A DNA stretch of 64,000 nt from contig OU452222.1 of assembly GCA_911728455.2 (NCBI GenBank), forward strand, positions 19,912,559-19,976,558, given 5' to 3'. This document shows, piece after piece, positions 32,930-42,868 of this stretch. The position numbers and the translations under genes are program-made. Every line of letters starts with the position of its first letter. Position 1 is the stretch's first letter. Source of the DNA: Marthasterias glacialis. Lineage: Eukaryota; Echinodermata; Asteroidea; Forcipulatida; Asteriidae. The notes beneath the pieces were generated by a model, which worked only from the letters and a program-made list of their open reading frames with translations, did not search any database and had not been told where the DNA came from.

Positions 32930-35234
32930 ATGTCTCCAGTCACTGGTGAAACTAAAGCAACAAAAGAGCTATTTCCATCAAAGGACACTGGTTATTTGGA
33001 AACGAATTGCTCATGTATACTTCAAAGTTGTCATTTGCATTAATCACTATTGCCAAGATCAGCTGAAGCTGCGCAAAATGGGTGTAAGAGGACTAACAAC
33101 ATTGATCAATGAGCATCCATCGTTATTCACCAGGCATCATTTGCACGATGTACGCCTTGTGATTGATGGCTACGCACTCCTCTACTTCCTCTATCAGGAT
33201 CCACCAGCATGTGATGACGGACATCATGGGGGGCGCTATCAACACTTTGCTGCAAAGTGTCAAAGCTTCTTTCACAATCTTGCCAAGTGCAACGTTTCCC
33301 CGTTTGTGGTGTTTGATGGGGCCTATGAGAAGGATGATAAAAAGCTTGCCGAGGTTAAGTCTAGATGTGCTGATAAGGTACGGATAGCTGTTGGTATTGC
33401 TAGTGGCAGCAGTGCGATAGCCTTCGCCCCATGTGTTTCCCTGGTGTTCAAGAAGGTGCTGGATGATTTAGGCATTTCTTATGCATTTTCTAATTTTGAG
33501 GCGGATGCCGAGACGGCAGCCCTGGCAAATGCTTGGAACTGTGCTGCAGCTTCACGTGACAGCGACTTCTACATCCTTGATCTAAGAGCTGGGTACATTC
33601 CTCTGGACCATCTGGAATGGAAAAATCCAAGACATACTAAGGTATCTGAATCTGCAGTAAGTACTCAGAGGAAGAAGAAAGCACCACCTTCAGCCAGACA
33701 TTTTTACATTGAGTGCTTGAAATATCAAGGTTCTGCATTCTGTGAGATGTTTAAAGTCAAACAGTCGTTGCTACCGGTACTTGCTACTGCAATCGGGAAC
33801 GATTACAAAGAAACTTTCGGTAAGTCATTAACTGGGTTCCAAGCTTTTGTCCACTCTCAGTTCTCTCGATCCAAAACAAAGTCCAAGAGCTTCAATCACA
33901 TCGCAAGTTACCTCTCTTGGTTGAGTGAGAAGGAGACGATTGAGGAAGCGGTAAGTGATATGATCAGGCATGAAAGAGGTGCTAGTCGGCTGCAGTTGAA
34001 AAAGCTCATTGAGGCATCCCTTGAGATGTACTATCTACCTGACTGTCTGGCCATCGAACAGGTGCTCTCTGGCACATCTGGTAGATCAGGTTCCTCACAA
34101 AGCAAGTTGGCAATGTGTGCTTCCATACCTCAATGGTTTGTTGAGCTTCTCAGCAGGGGCAAGGTGGAGATGTTCTGCGCCAATGTGTTGTGCACGAGGA
34201 GGGTGTTTATCCGTATTCAGGTGGAAGACCCATCCCAAGCAAGCGCTGCAGCTCCATCTGTTCACATCAGATCAGTCTTGTATGGTATCTTACTCTGGGA
34301 TCAGAAGTCTCTCCATAAAAGGCCGCCCATTGTTGAGGAGTACGCCCAAGGATTTAGTGCCCTAAAACACGCAATTGTTGAACCATTCTATGAGATTGAT
34401 AGGGGTGATGGAATGAAATTGGCTGTACCTGCCCTCGGAGATATTCCAGCTATGACCATTTCTGAACGTAGACAGTTTCTTCTAAATACTCTTGGAATTA
34501 ACAATTCATTTATTGAAGGTATTCCAGAATCATTCCAACTGGCTGCCTGCGTGACCATATACTTAATACATCATGCAGATCCATTGGTTAAATCTAATCA
34601 CATTTTGGCTTTAACTGTAAGTTGGCTTCAGGGAGTGGCATCAACAACCAAAGAGTTCATCAGCAGACGCCAAAGTACACCTAGTCTTCTACAAGTTGGT
34701 CTGGTCCACTCTGATGTGTATGCTATAATGCATAACTGTAAGCCGCATGCCAACAAGTACAAGAAATGCAAGAAGTTTGACTTGGACCTAGAAGTGACGC
34801 ACAAAATGGCACAGTGGCAGCAGTGCTTGCTGGATGTCGTCAACTTGAATAAAGTCCTGTTGGAACCATTCCCTAACCCTGACGTGGCCGTGTTGTACAA
34901 TGGTCCATTGATACACAGTATCTGCTCTGTTCTTCATCCACTGCGCATGACAGAGCAGTATCAGCTGGTGATAAGCGAGCTGCTGCATGGAACACAGCGA
35001 AGAGTTCGTGCCTTGTTTGATCGACTCCTGGAACCATCCTGGCCACTCCTGACACCGAGACAGCAGAAACCCAAGAGGGAAAGGAGGAGAAAGAGGCCAC
35101 CTCCAAGAGATACCCACAGACCACAATCTAGCGCCTCTAGTCAAGCTGTAAGGACTGAAGTGAGTGTAAATGATAGAGTGAAGTATAACATTGAAGTAAC
35201 AAGTAGGTTTGGGCCTCTAGCTATGGCTGAATGA
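32930..35234 (+). CDS. ASTE1: ASTE1, asteroid homolog 1 (XPG-type nuclease fold), 718 aa
   Basis: Coding 33078-35234 from MGVRGLTTLINEHP, a start shared by the asteroid family. The frame is open further upstream, but the ATG at 33078 has A at -3 and G at +4, and residues before it look like untranslated sequence. A strong acceptor, TGATTTTCAG, ends at 32929, so this is probably the second exon, with a 36-codon upstream ORF from 32930. The XPG N-region (VIDGYALLY, D30; FVVFDG, D80) and I-region (NFEADAETAALANAW with E141 and D143; RDSDF with D161 and D163) retain acidic residues at FEN1-like metal-binding positions. The middle is the asteroid-specific domain and the end is basic (KRERRRKRPPPR). 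Human ASTE1 is about 679 aa and has been linked to DNA end processing with shieldin. The whole coding sequence is in one exon. Confidence 0.93.
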
Positions 35235-35489
35235 AATATAATGCATGTGGTTTACACTATATTCTCAAAGGTAGAGTTCATATCTCGTTGCAAACATCTC
35301 TCCTTGACATCAAAATCATCTGAAATACTAAGAACTACAGACTACATTGTATTACATGCAAGCCTTAATCTGTAGGTTGCATTTGTTGGTGCACACTGGT
35401 TTAAATTGTGGTGTTTTTAATAGTTTCCGGGGCAACCTCGAGGTTATCACTGACATTGAAGAATGATTACATATGGTTCTCAGTTTTCT

Positions 35490-35852
35490 AAAGACATGAT
35501 AATAAAAATAATAACAAAATAATAACTAGTTCTTAAAAAGCGCATTTCCACAAAAATGTCACAATCACTTTACATAAGTGCCCTGGTCATTGGGCCAATA
35601 ACATTCCTGTAATATTTCTCAGCTACCTGAGAAGTATGCAGCCCCGTGCTGCCGTGGCGCTCCAAGGGCTTTTTCAAACACATCACCCTCTACCCTCGGA
35701 GGTACCCATTTGTACCCCTGGGTGAAGAGAAACAATTATAGTAAAGCATCTTGCTCAAGGACACAAGTGTCATGACTGAAATTCGAACGCCCACACACTA
35801 GACTAGACCACCAGAACATGAGAGCAATAGACCGCTCGGCCGTGACACACAC
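35490..35852 (-). mobile_element. tRNA-Leu-type SINE, copy 3, downstream of ASTE1
   Basis: The tRNA-like head at 35852-35770 on the minus strand (CGGCCGAGCGGT box A; GCGTTCGAATTTC box B) is followed by a body shared with the copy at 20063-20488 (CTTGCTCAAGGACACAAGTGTCA on plus) and a (TTA)n tail at 35498-35525. Confidence 0.7.
35501..35506 (+). terminator. Candidate ASTE1 polyadenylation signal AATAAA
   Basis: AATAAA lies 267 nt past the ASTE1 stop. It falls in the antisense tail of the SINE, so the signal may have been supplied by the insertion. No earlier AATAAA was seen. Confidence 0.4.
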
Positions 35853-36046
35853 TGGTTTCACATCAGAATGAAATTTATGCTAGGGATCTTGCACAGTCTC
35901 AAATGGAATGTAAACACACAAAACTACATGTTGATTACCTTTCCACACTTGTCTCATAAACAAGTAAAACAGCTAAAAATCTGAAATTTGAACAGGATGT
36001 TTGCAATCATGTTAAAATTAATTAAAATTGTTCCAGTTGGCTGGAA

Positions 36047-36199
36047 GATAAATTCGTGATCACAAGTCGCTTGTGGAATACAGGAAAATATAGCGCGTAT
36101 GCATCGCATATCCCACTCGGCCTGCAGAGTTGTGGGATATGGGATGCAAGAAGCGCTATATTTTTCTGTATTCAACTCGCGCTGACGTGATAACTTATG
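36047..36199. mobile_element. Foldback element with GATAAATTCGTGATCAC ends
   Basis: GATAAATTCGTGATCAC..GGAATACAGGAAAATATAGCGC is repeated inverted (GCGCTATATTTTTCTGTATTC..GTGATAACTTATG). One arm of the same family lies at about 45569-45620. Confidence 0.7.
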
Positions 36200-37420
36200 A
36201 AGTCCTAATGAATAGGGGTAGTAATAATGTAAGGAACTTTGATATGACTTGGTTTAAATGTCTTATTATTATTACAGACCCATAGCATATGTCGTCATCG
36301 TTGAGGACAAACAATGGCAATGACACAGGTTTTTTACACCACTCAAAAGTATCTGCCAATAAGAGATCGTCCTTTGACCTCAGTGAGGGCGCTGGTTTAG
36401 CTTGGGGCATGATAAAAGGGGTTTATCATAATGTGTATCCAGAAAATATCAATCACAGCAATCTAAATGACAGCAGCTTATTTAAAATAGAATTTTAATG
36501 TGTCACTGCCAGATTTTTTTGAGTGCAAATGAGATTGTGATTTTTTAACTTGCATAAACAGATAAAGGGACAAAGGTTAATGGATTGGTCTATTACAGGT
36601 CTTGTACAGAGCTGCCAACTTTCCCTGATTCTGCAGAAAGTTTCCTAAAAATAAACCAATCTGGCCGTGTTCTGATGAACAATTTTGAAAATCTCCCTGA
36701 TTATGGAAACTTTTTCCCTATTATATTGAATGTAATTCTAAATTTCTCTTTGAATGCAAAAAAGTAAAGCTTGAAAATATTCAAAACATTTTTTAATCTC
36801 AAAGAAGTTTTAAATGTTTTCCTTACTTCATGTTTCCAATTTTAAATTTGTTTTCAAGTTTTATGTTTACGTTTTTTGAACTCATGTTAAACATTTGTAC
36901 CTTTTCATATGTTGTTTTGATGTGCAAGCATAGTTCAACACCTCAATCAAAGTATTTTTGACTGTGTGAGGGCGGGTGTGAACTAAACTTACTTGATGCA
37001 AAACAAGTAAAATGAACTGGTTTTTCCGTTGTTATTGTTTATTATTTATTTGGCCATTGTTACAAGAATACAACATACAGGCATTAAAAATAAGATAAAA
37101 CGGTAACTGTGATGCAAGGAAATTAACTGTTGAAAGCGCCTCATGTGGTCAAAAATATGGCCAATTGCCCTTTGAATAAGGCAGGCCTTGCAGTTTAATT
37201 GACCCCCACCCACATGAATTGTTCTTGCCTAGGCAGAGCCTACGCAATGCCAAACCCATTTTCAATGATCTGTATTTTCATGCTTTGGGTTTTTTAATTT
37301 GTGTATGTTTATGGGCTAATAATGGGCCTCACCAGTTAAAAACAAAATTGCTTTAAAGCAAATCTACAACATTGGTTATAATCAAAGACCAGTATCTGCA
37401 CTTTATGTGAACCAACATAG

Positions 37421-37567
37421 GCATGAAATAACAAACCTATTTAAATGTATGCATGAAATAACAAACCTATGAAAATGTATGCATGAAATAACAAACCTAT
37501 GAAAATGTATGCATGAAATAACAAACCTATGAAAATGTATGCATGAAATAACGAACCTGTGAAAATT
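37421..37567. repeat. 30-bp tandem repeat, about 5 copies
   Basis: The unit GCATGAAATAACAAACCTAT plus GAAAATGTAT repeats without spacers; the last copy has two changes. Confidence 0.92.
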
Positions 37568-37763
37568 TAAGCTCAGTCGGTCGTCAGATTAACGAGAAAA
37601 TAGTGGGAAAAAATGTTTTCACTGGTTTAAAACATTGAGTTTTGGTCCCCCCGAGATCAGAATGATGTGTTTTACTCGTTTCTCAAAGACTGCAACATTT
37701 CAGGCAGAATTATTTCAGGAGAAGTTTTCCACCATGACCATCTTTATACCATGTAGGTTATAT

Positions 37764-38019
37764 CAAAGATTATAGAGCGCCGTAGGCGCAAGATGGGGAA
37801 CTGGGCCTTTATCTACTGTTAGAAAGTGAAATTCGCATGGGCGCCATTTCGGCAAGTGAATGCCTATGTTTGCCACTGATAGCAATTGTCGTTGTCTACA
37901 CTGGTCCACACGTTTCAGTGCTGTATCAATGGAGTTCACTTGCTGAAATGGCGTCCAGTGAGATTTCACATTTCAGCCAGAGTTCCCCATCTTGCGCCTA
38001 CGGCGCTCTATAATCTTTG
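37764..38019. mobile_element. Foldback element with 39-bp perfect terminal inverted repeats
   Basis: CAAAGATTATAGAGCGCCGT.. at 37764-37802 is exactly inverted at 37981-38019. Subterminal blocks (GGGCGCCATTTCGGCAAGTG / CACTTGCTGAAATGGCG) are also inverted. It interrupts the dispersed repeat that is continuous at 10950-11050. Confidence 0.85.
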
Positions 38020-38294
38020 GTTGTATGCATATTTGTGAACATTTATTTGTTCAACCCTACCAATGTTGTGCACACCCTTTTAACTGCATTTTAGTACATG
38101 TAGTTTGCAGGAAGTTTAGTATTCCTGCTTGAATTTACACACAATGTAGTACAGTGATTTTCATCAATTCATACAGCTACTGTATCAATATTGATCAGAC
38201 ATTAAAATTGACCAAAAAGGCCATTGATACAGACAATAAAACAATTTGATTCAGGCACATCAGGAAGAAAAAAAGCTGAACACTTTTAACAGGT

Positions 38295-38418
38295 AAATGG
38301 GAGACTTTTGAGGTCGCCAGATGGCAGCAGACTTTACAGGTGTATCCCGGAAATGTGTGCGTGCTCATAACTACGTAAGTCTGCTGCCACCTATTGTTCC
38401 AAAGTCTTCCATTGCACC
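38295..38418. mobile_element. MITE, GGTGGCAGCAGAC family, copy 2
   Basis: AGATGGCAGCAGACTTTACA at the left and GTCTGCTGCCACCTATTGTT at the right are inverted. The interior matches the copy at 9311-9422, and the flanks GGAGACTTTTGAGG / TTCCAAAGTCTTCC extend the arms. Confidence 0.65.
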
Positions 38419-38831
38419 ATGGGTGCACATTAAGACATATTTTTTATGAGCAAGCATGTGTTTTTAAAATTAGAAAACATACATCGGGCATTGGGAGGGG
38501 GGGGGGGTTACAATTACATTGCAGTTATAAATTATATCTTTTGTGAAACTACAATATTATATCCTTCTTTTTAAGTGTGTTTGCACAACACACATATTTT
38601 AGGGATTTTGGCGCCTCTTTTCAGACTTTATTGCCAATGATAATAAGAAGTCATTATTTGCTATTTCGCTGATAGAAAGGTTGAGCAAGTTGGACTAAAC
38701 GATATTTGGACTCTTTGGCTCCAACACAAAAAGATTTGCTTATCACCTCATGCATTTTGCTGGTCAAAATGAAAAGTAAGAATTACATACGTTCAAGTTA
38801 TTGTAACCTGCATGGTTTACAGAACAAACTC

Positions 38832-39080
38832 CTTAAAGAGGGACTGTCTTCATGATCATAGCAGGCCTGCATGTGGCTGTACATGGAATTATGAACTCTA
38901 ACCTGGTTACTGTATGCGCATACACTCTGGCCATCACATCGCAATATCATAATGACGGCTCCCTTTGTGATGTGACGGCCAGTGGCCAGTGCGCGAGGGC
39001 AGTATCTGGATAATTAGAGTACATGGTTCCGTGTACAGCCACCGGCCTGCTATGATCAAGACCACAGTCCCCCTTTTAAG
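38832..39080. mobile_element. Uninterrupted foldback element (relative of 9673-10228)
   Basis: CTTAAAGAGGGACTGTCTTC at the left and its inverted version at 39061-39080 frame a palindrome running through GATCATAGCAGGCC and GGCCATCACATCGCAATA. A partial third copy lies at 40145-40240. Confidence 0.8.
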
Positions 39081-40549
39081 TAATCTGTGCTCAACCTTAT
39101 CTTTTACGTTTGTTATTTTATGGGGGCTTCTTGTTGGGTTTAAAATGGCAGTTTTAAGGTATTGTTCACTCTACATTTCGAGAAATGTTTTAAACTTTTA
39201 CCTGAAATTAATGTATTTGCATGATTTGTTTTTAAGGAATAAGCATGATTCATTGTTTTAAGTATAATTAACATGAATGATGCCATGTAAAAAAGTATAT
39301 TTTAAAAACTAATGATTGTAAAAGTTTTTATCAGAAAAGGTCATTTAAATTGCCATGCTTAAAATGAACAAGACATCGAACCAAAATTTGCATTTTCATA
39401 TCATTGTTAACTGATGTTGACAAACCTTGATGTCATTTATGGCAATACCTAATGTAGGAGAAAAAGTTATGAATCACAAAGTATTTTGTGGCCATGAAGA
39501 AGCTATGAAAACATAATTATTTGTAAAACAAATGGTAACATCAAACATGGAGATTCCCTGAATGGATTCTAAAACAATGTGTCAAATTTCCCTTCTCGTC
39601 CAGCTAGGTGTAAACTGACATTTTAACTCCTTTTGTAAATTATGCAAAAACTTGAAATGAAACTGATGTATACAACTTGCCTCAGGGCGTTATTTTCAGA
39701 TTGAGAATAAAGAAAGTTTTAACTGATATTTTAAATAAAAAACGGCTTCTTGTATTAATAAGTTCTTGCAGTGTAAATTTGTGTGAAGTAGAATGAGTAG
39801 TCCAAATCAGTCTTCACCACAACCAGGGTATTTGTAGGATTTCTTCATCAGTGAGCTTGTTTGATCAAGAACCATAGTTAACCGTTGCTCGCCCAATTCC
39901 AACATGCTAGTCGTCAATGGTTGGACTAGTCTCGTCAACAATTCGCAACCAGCCGATCAAATATTACAATTCTAAGAGGACCAGTTATCAGGAAAATGAG
40001 TAGTTCAACAAGAGTCATTAGCATGATTGACTTTGAATTAGTGATTTTGATAAAGCACAACAGTTAACAATCTGGCATCTAAATTTTGATACTGCACATG
40101 TGCGTGCGTGCTTGTGTGTGGTCAAATCACAAAAGGTGACATCTTTGTCAAACTGTGATGTGACTGCTGGCGTGCAGACGCTCGTTGTAACTGGGTCATT
40201 CCATTTACTGCTATAATCATGACAACACAGCCCCTTTAAGGTGATTATTTCAAGAAGACAGAATGTGCATAACTGAGTATTTGCAAGGTATGGGGTGAGG
40301 GAGGGGTCACCAAACAATACAAAGTAAGACAAAGTAAATTTAACAATGTATTTTATACATACTTTTTTATTCATATTAATAACAAACATGGTTGGGTTTC
40401 TAAAATAAGTCTGACCATGAACTGAATAAATTGATTGTTTTGGTTTTAATTTCTTTTTCCTTAATGAATTTGAGGCTCATTGTGTGGAGCTTTTGTGTGC
40501 AATACAAATTTATATAAAGCACTTTCATTTCAACTTTAAAGTTTCCTAA

Positions 40550-41120
40550 ATTACAGATGACATGATTGAGTTTCCTTGATAATATAGATTAAGTTATAGT
40601 TTTGCTTTTGATAAAAGTGCCATAAATATAGGCTTTAGAGTTAATTTCACAAAATAATGATACACTATTCTGCTTTCCTGGTCTAAATCACATTGCAGTT
40701 ATGTAGTTTTGCTGTTGACAAAGTGCCATTAATATAGGCTTAAAAAAACAATTTAAAAATTTTGTGTAACATTATTCTACTTCCTTGAATTCATAGTTTT
40801 TTAATAAATAAAAGTGCCATTAAAGTAGGCTTTAGATTCAGTCTCTCAAATTATAGTTTCAGTATTCTGCTTTCCTGATCTGGATAATATTGAAATCGTC
40901 ATTTTGCTTTTGACAAATGTGCTACAATGTTATAGGTTTCAGAATACATTTCTTAAATTATGAAATACATTCATCTGCTCAAATGGAGTCATCGATTGCT
41001 GTTGTTAAAAGTGCCAGAAATACAGGCTGAACATGTTTCTCAAATTTAAATATAATTATTCCGCTTTCTTGATTTTCATAAAATTGAAGTCATATAGTTC
41101 TAATCCTCAAAAAATACTTC
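40550..41120. repeat. Degenerate tandem repeat, period about 91-106 bp
   Basis: A core AAAGTGCCATxAATATAGGCTT recurs at about 40615, 40721, 40812, 40917 and 41009, each preceded by TATTCTGCTTTCCTGxT-like sequence and TTTTGCTTTTGA. The copies are old and diverged. Confidence 0.7.
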
Positions 41121-41651
41121 TCAAATTTTGGATAACATGGTTTTTCATGAAGTACCTTGATATCAGTGTTTAATTTGTTTGTTTAGTACCGATTTTTCCA
41201 GTCTTGATTTAGATGGTGCATTAGCAAAATATAGTTTGCTTTGAAAATCATTTTAGATTCTGCTTGTTTTAGCAGTAATAAACTAATCTTTGCCCTGTTT
41301 CTGAAAATGGTTAAGCCAGTCTTATCATTTTAAATTTTTTGTTTGTTTTTTGGGTTTTTTTTACATTTTTTTTTACATTTTTGTAATATTCAAAACATTT
41401 CAAAATCCAAATAACAACTGTTATTTTAAACATCTATAAATCATTGGCAAGTCAGTGGTTTCACACTGATTCTAATCCGATACAGTATCTTGGCACAATT
41501 TAGCAGGTGGTTGTTGAATTGACTATGCAGTGCAGTCCCGATTTCCATTTCTGAGTTTTGCTTAATGAAAATATAGATTTTCAAATTTATGTCTACTGTT
41601 CTACTGTATTATTATCCAAACTTGTTCATTTTTAAAACATGTTTTGATCAC

Positions 41652-41657
41652 TTTATT
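41652..41657 (-). terminator. Candidate polyadenylation signal AATAAA
   Basis: AATAAA on the minus strand lies about 230 nt past the stop codon of the gene ending at 41885. Confidence 0.4.
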
Positions 41658-41884
41658 TTGCAACCAATGAATTTACTTGAACTTATGGAAAAAGGGTCTT
41701 TCCAGTCAAGCTTGGCTTAATGGAAATCAAAGAAGGAAAATACAAGTTGAAAAATATGATGAAATCATCAGCAGTTCTTTTGTATGTGTTATGAACTATG
41801 CACTCCCGATCAAATGCTTTCCAACTTCATGTTAGTGACTGGAATGACCCTTTTGGAATGAATGAAAGTTTACTGCATGGTCGC

Positions 41885-42868
41885 CTAGAGGGAGAGGTAG
41901 AAATACAAGACACAGAGACCAAAGAGTACCAAGAAACAGTCCAGGATTTCTGCAGCAGTTTTTGACCGTGGATAATGAGTAGCAGGTCTCTGGTTGGTGG
42001 TCTGTTGGCTGCTTCTTGCTAGTTGATGGCCTAGTTTTCTGATAGGGAGGCCCATGTTGTCTGTAGATTCATCATTTGAATCTGCCCTCATACTAGCTCC
42101 ATCTTGGAGTATGTTGCAAGGTCCATGCTCTCCATCCCCCAAGGATTCCATCTTGTCACGAGGATGGTCTCGGACAATCTTGTCAAAGGGTACCTGGTCA
42201 AGTAGCTGCTTGATTCTAGATTCTAATAGGCCCAGTTGTCTGACCAGGACACTGATGTCATCTTTTACTTCATCAGCTGAATCTTTCTTCTTGTTTGCTC
42301 CATCATGAAGTATGTTGCAAGGGCCATGTTCTCCATCTCCCATGGACTCCATCTTGCTGCTAGGGTGGTCTTGGACATCCTTGTCAAAGGGTACCTGCTC
42401 AATCAGCTTAGATCTTCCTGCTGGTTGAAGTCTGCTTTTTACCAAGAGACCAATATCATCTGTTGATCCATCATCTGAGATTTCCTTCTCAGAATCAAAT
42501 ATTCCATCTTGGAGTATGTTGCAAGGTCCATGTTCACCATCTCCCATGGATTCCATCTTGCTGCAAGGGTGGTCTTGGCTTTCCTTGTCGGAGGGTGCCT
42601 GATCAATCAGCTGGGTTCTTTGCGCTGGCTGATTGCTGCTTCTGACCAAGACACCAATATCATCTGTTGATCCATCATCTGAGATTTCCTTCTCAGTATC
42701 AATAACTCCATCTTGGAGTATATTGCAAGGTCCATGTTCACCATCTCCCATGGATTCCATCTTGTCACGAGGATGGTCCTGGCAATCTCTGCCAGATTTG
42801 TCATCAGGGGTGGAATAGAGGGACCTCACACGACCTTTGGTAGCTTCTCTCCTCATCTGAATGATCAT
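41885..42868 (-). CDS. Repeat-protein gene, exon 10 (repeat array 2 and C-terminal anchor)
   Basis: Acceptor CAACAG. Four repeats of 67-68 aa have the near-invariant core KMESMGDGEHGPCNILQDG separated by variable acidic linkers (SDDGSTDDIGVLV). The gene ends with a hydrophobic helix of about 20 residues containing two cysteines, with only Leu after it, as in tail-anchored proteins. Confidence 0.88.
   Translation of the reverse strand: MIIQMRREATKGRVRSLYSTPDDKSGRDCQDHPRDKMESMGDGEHGPCNILQDGVIDTEKEISDDGSTDDIGVLVRSSNQPAQRTQLIDQAPSDKESQDHPCSKMESMGDGEHGPCNILQDGIFDSEKEISDDGSTDDIGLLVKSRLQPAGRSKLIEQVPFDKDVQDHPSSKMESMGDGEHGPCNILHDGANKKKDSADEVKDDISVLVRQLGLLESRIKQLLDQVPFDKIVRDHPRDKMESLGDGEHGPCNILQDGASMRADSNDESTDNMGLPIRKLGHQLARSSQQTTNQRPATHYPRSKTAAEILDCFLVLFGLCVLYFYLSL

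Larger units (their letters stand above)
35853..41651. other. Intergenic region of repeats
   Basis: No gene is supported between ASTE1 and the gene ending at 41885. The contents are foldback elements, a 30-bp tandem array and a degenerate satellite, listed separately. The rest is AT-rich unique-looking sequence. Confidence 0.6.

Noticed and set aside
32886..33077. N-terminal extension of ASTE1 (64 extra codons)
   Set aside because: It contains a strong splice acceptor at 32929, and the family starts at the MGVRGL residues. The open frame upstream is by chance.
37421..37567. CRISPR-like direct repeats of 30 bp
   Set aside because: There are no spacers between the units, and the context is animal nuclear DNA. 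It is a plain tandem repeat.
42054..42818. Several plus-strand open frames of 60-84 codons
   Set aside because: They are shadows of the repeat array in exon 10 of the minus-strand gene.
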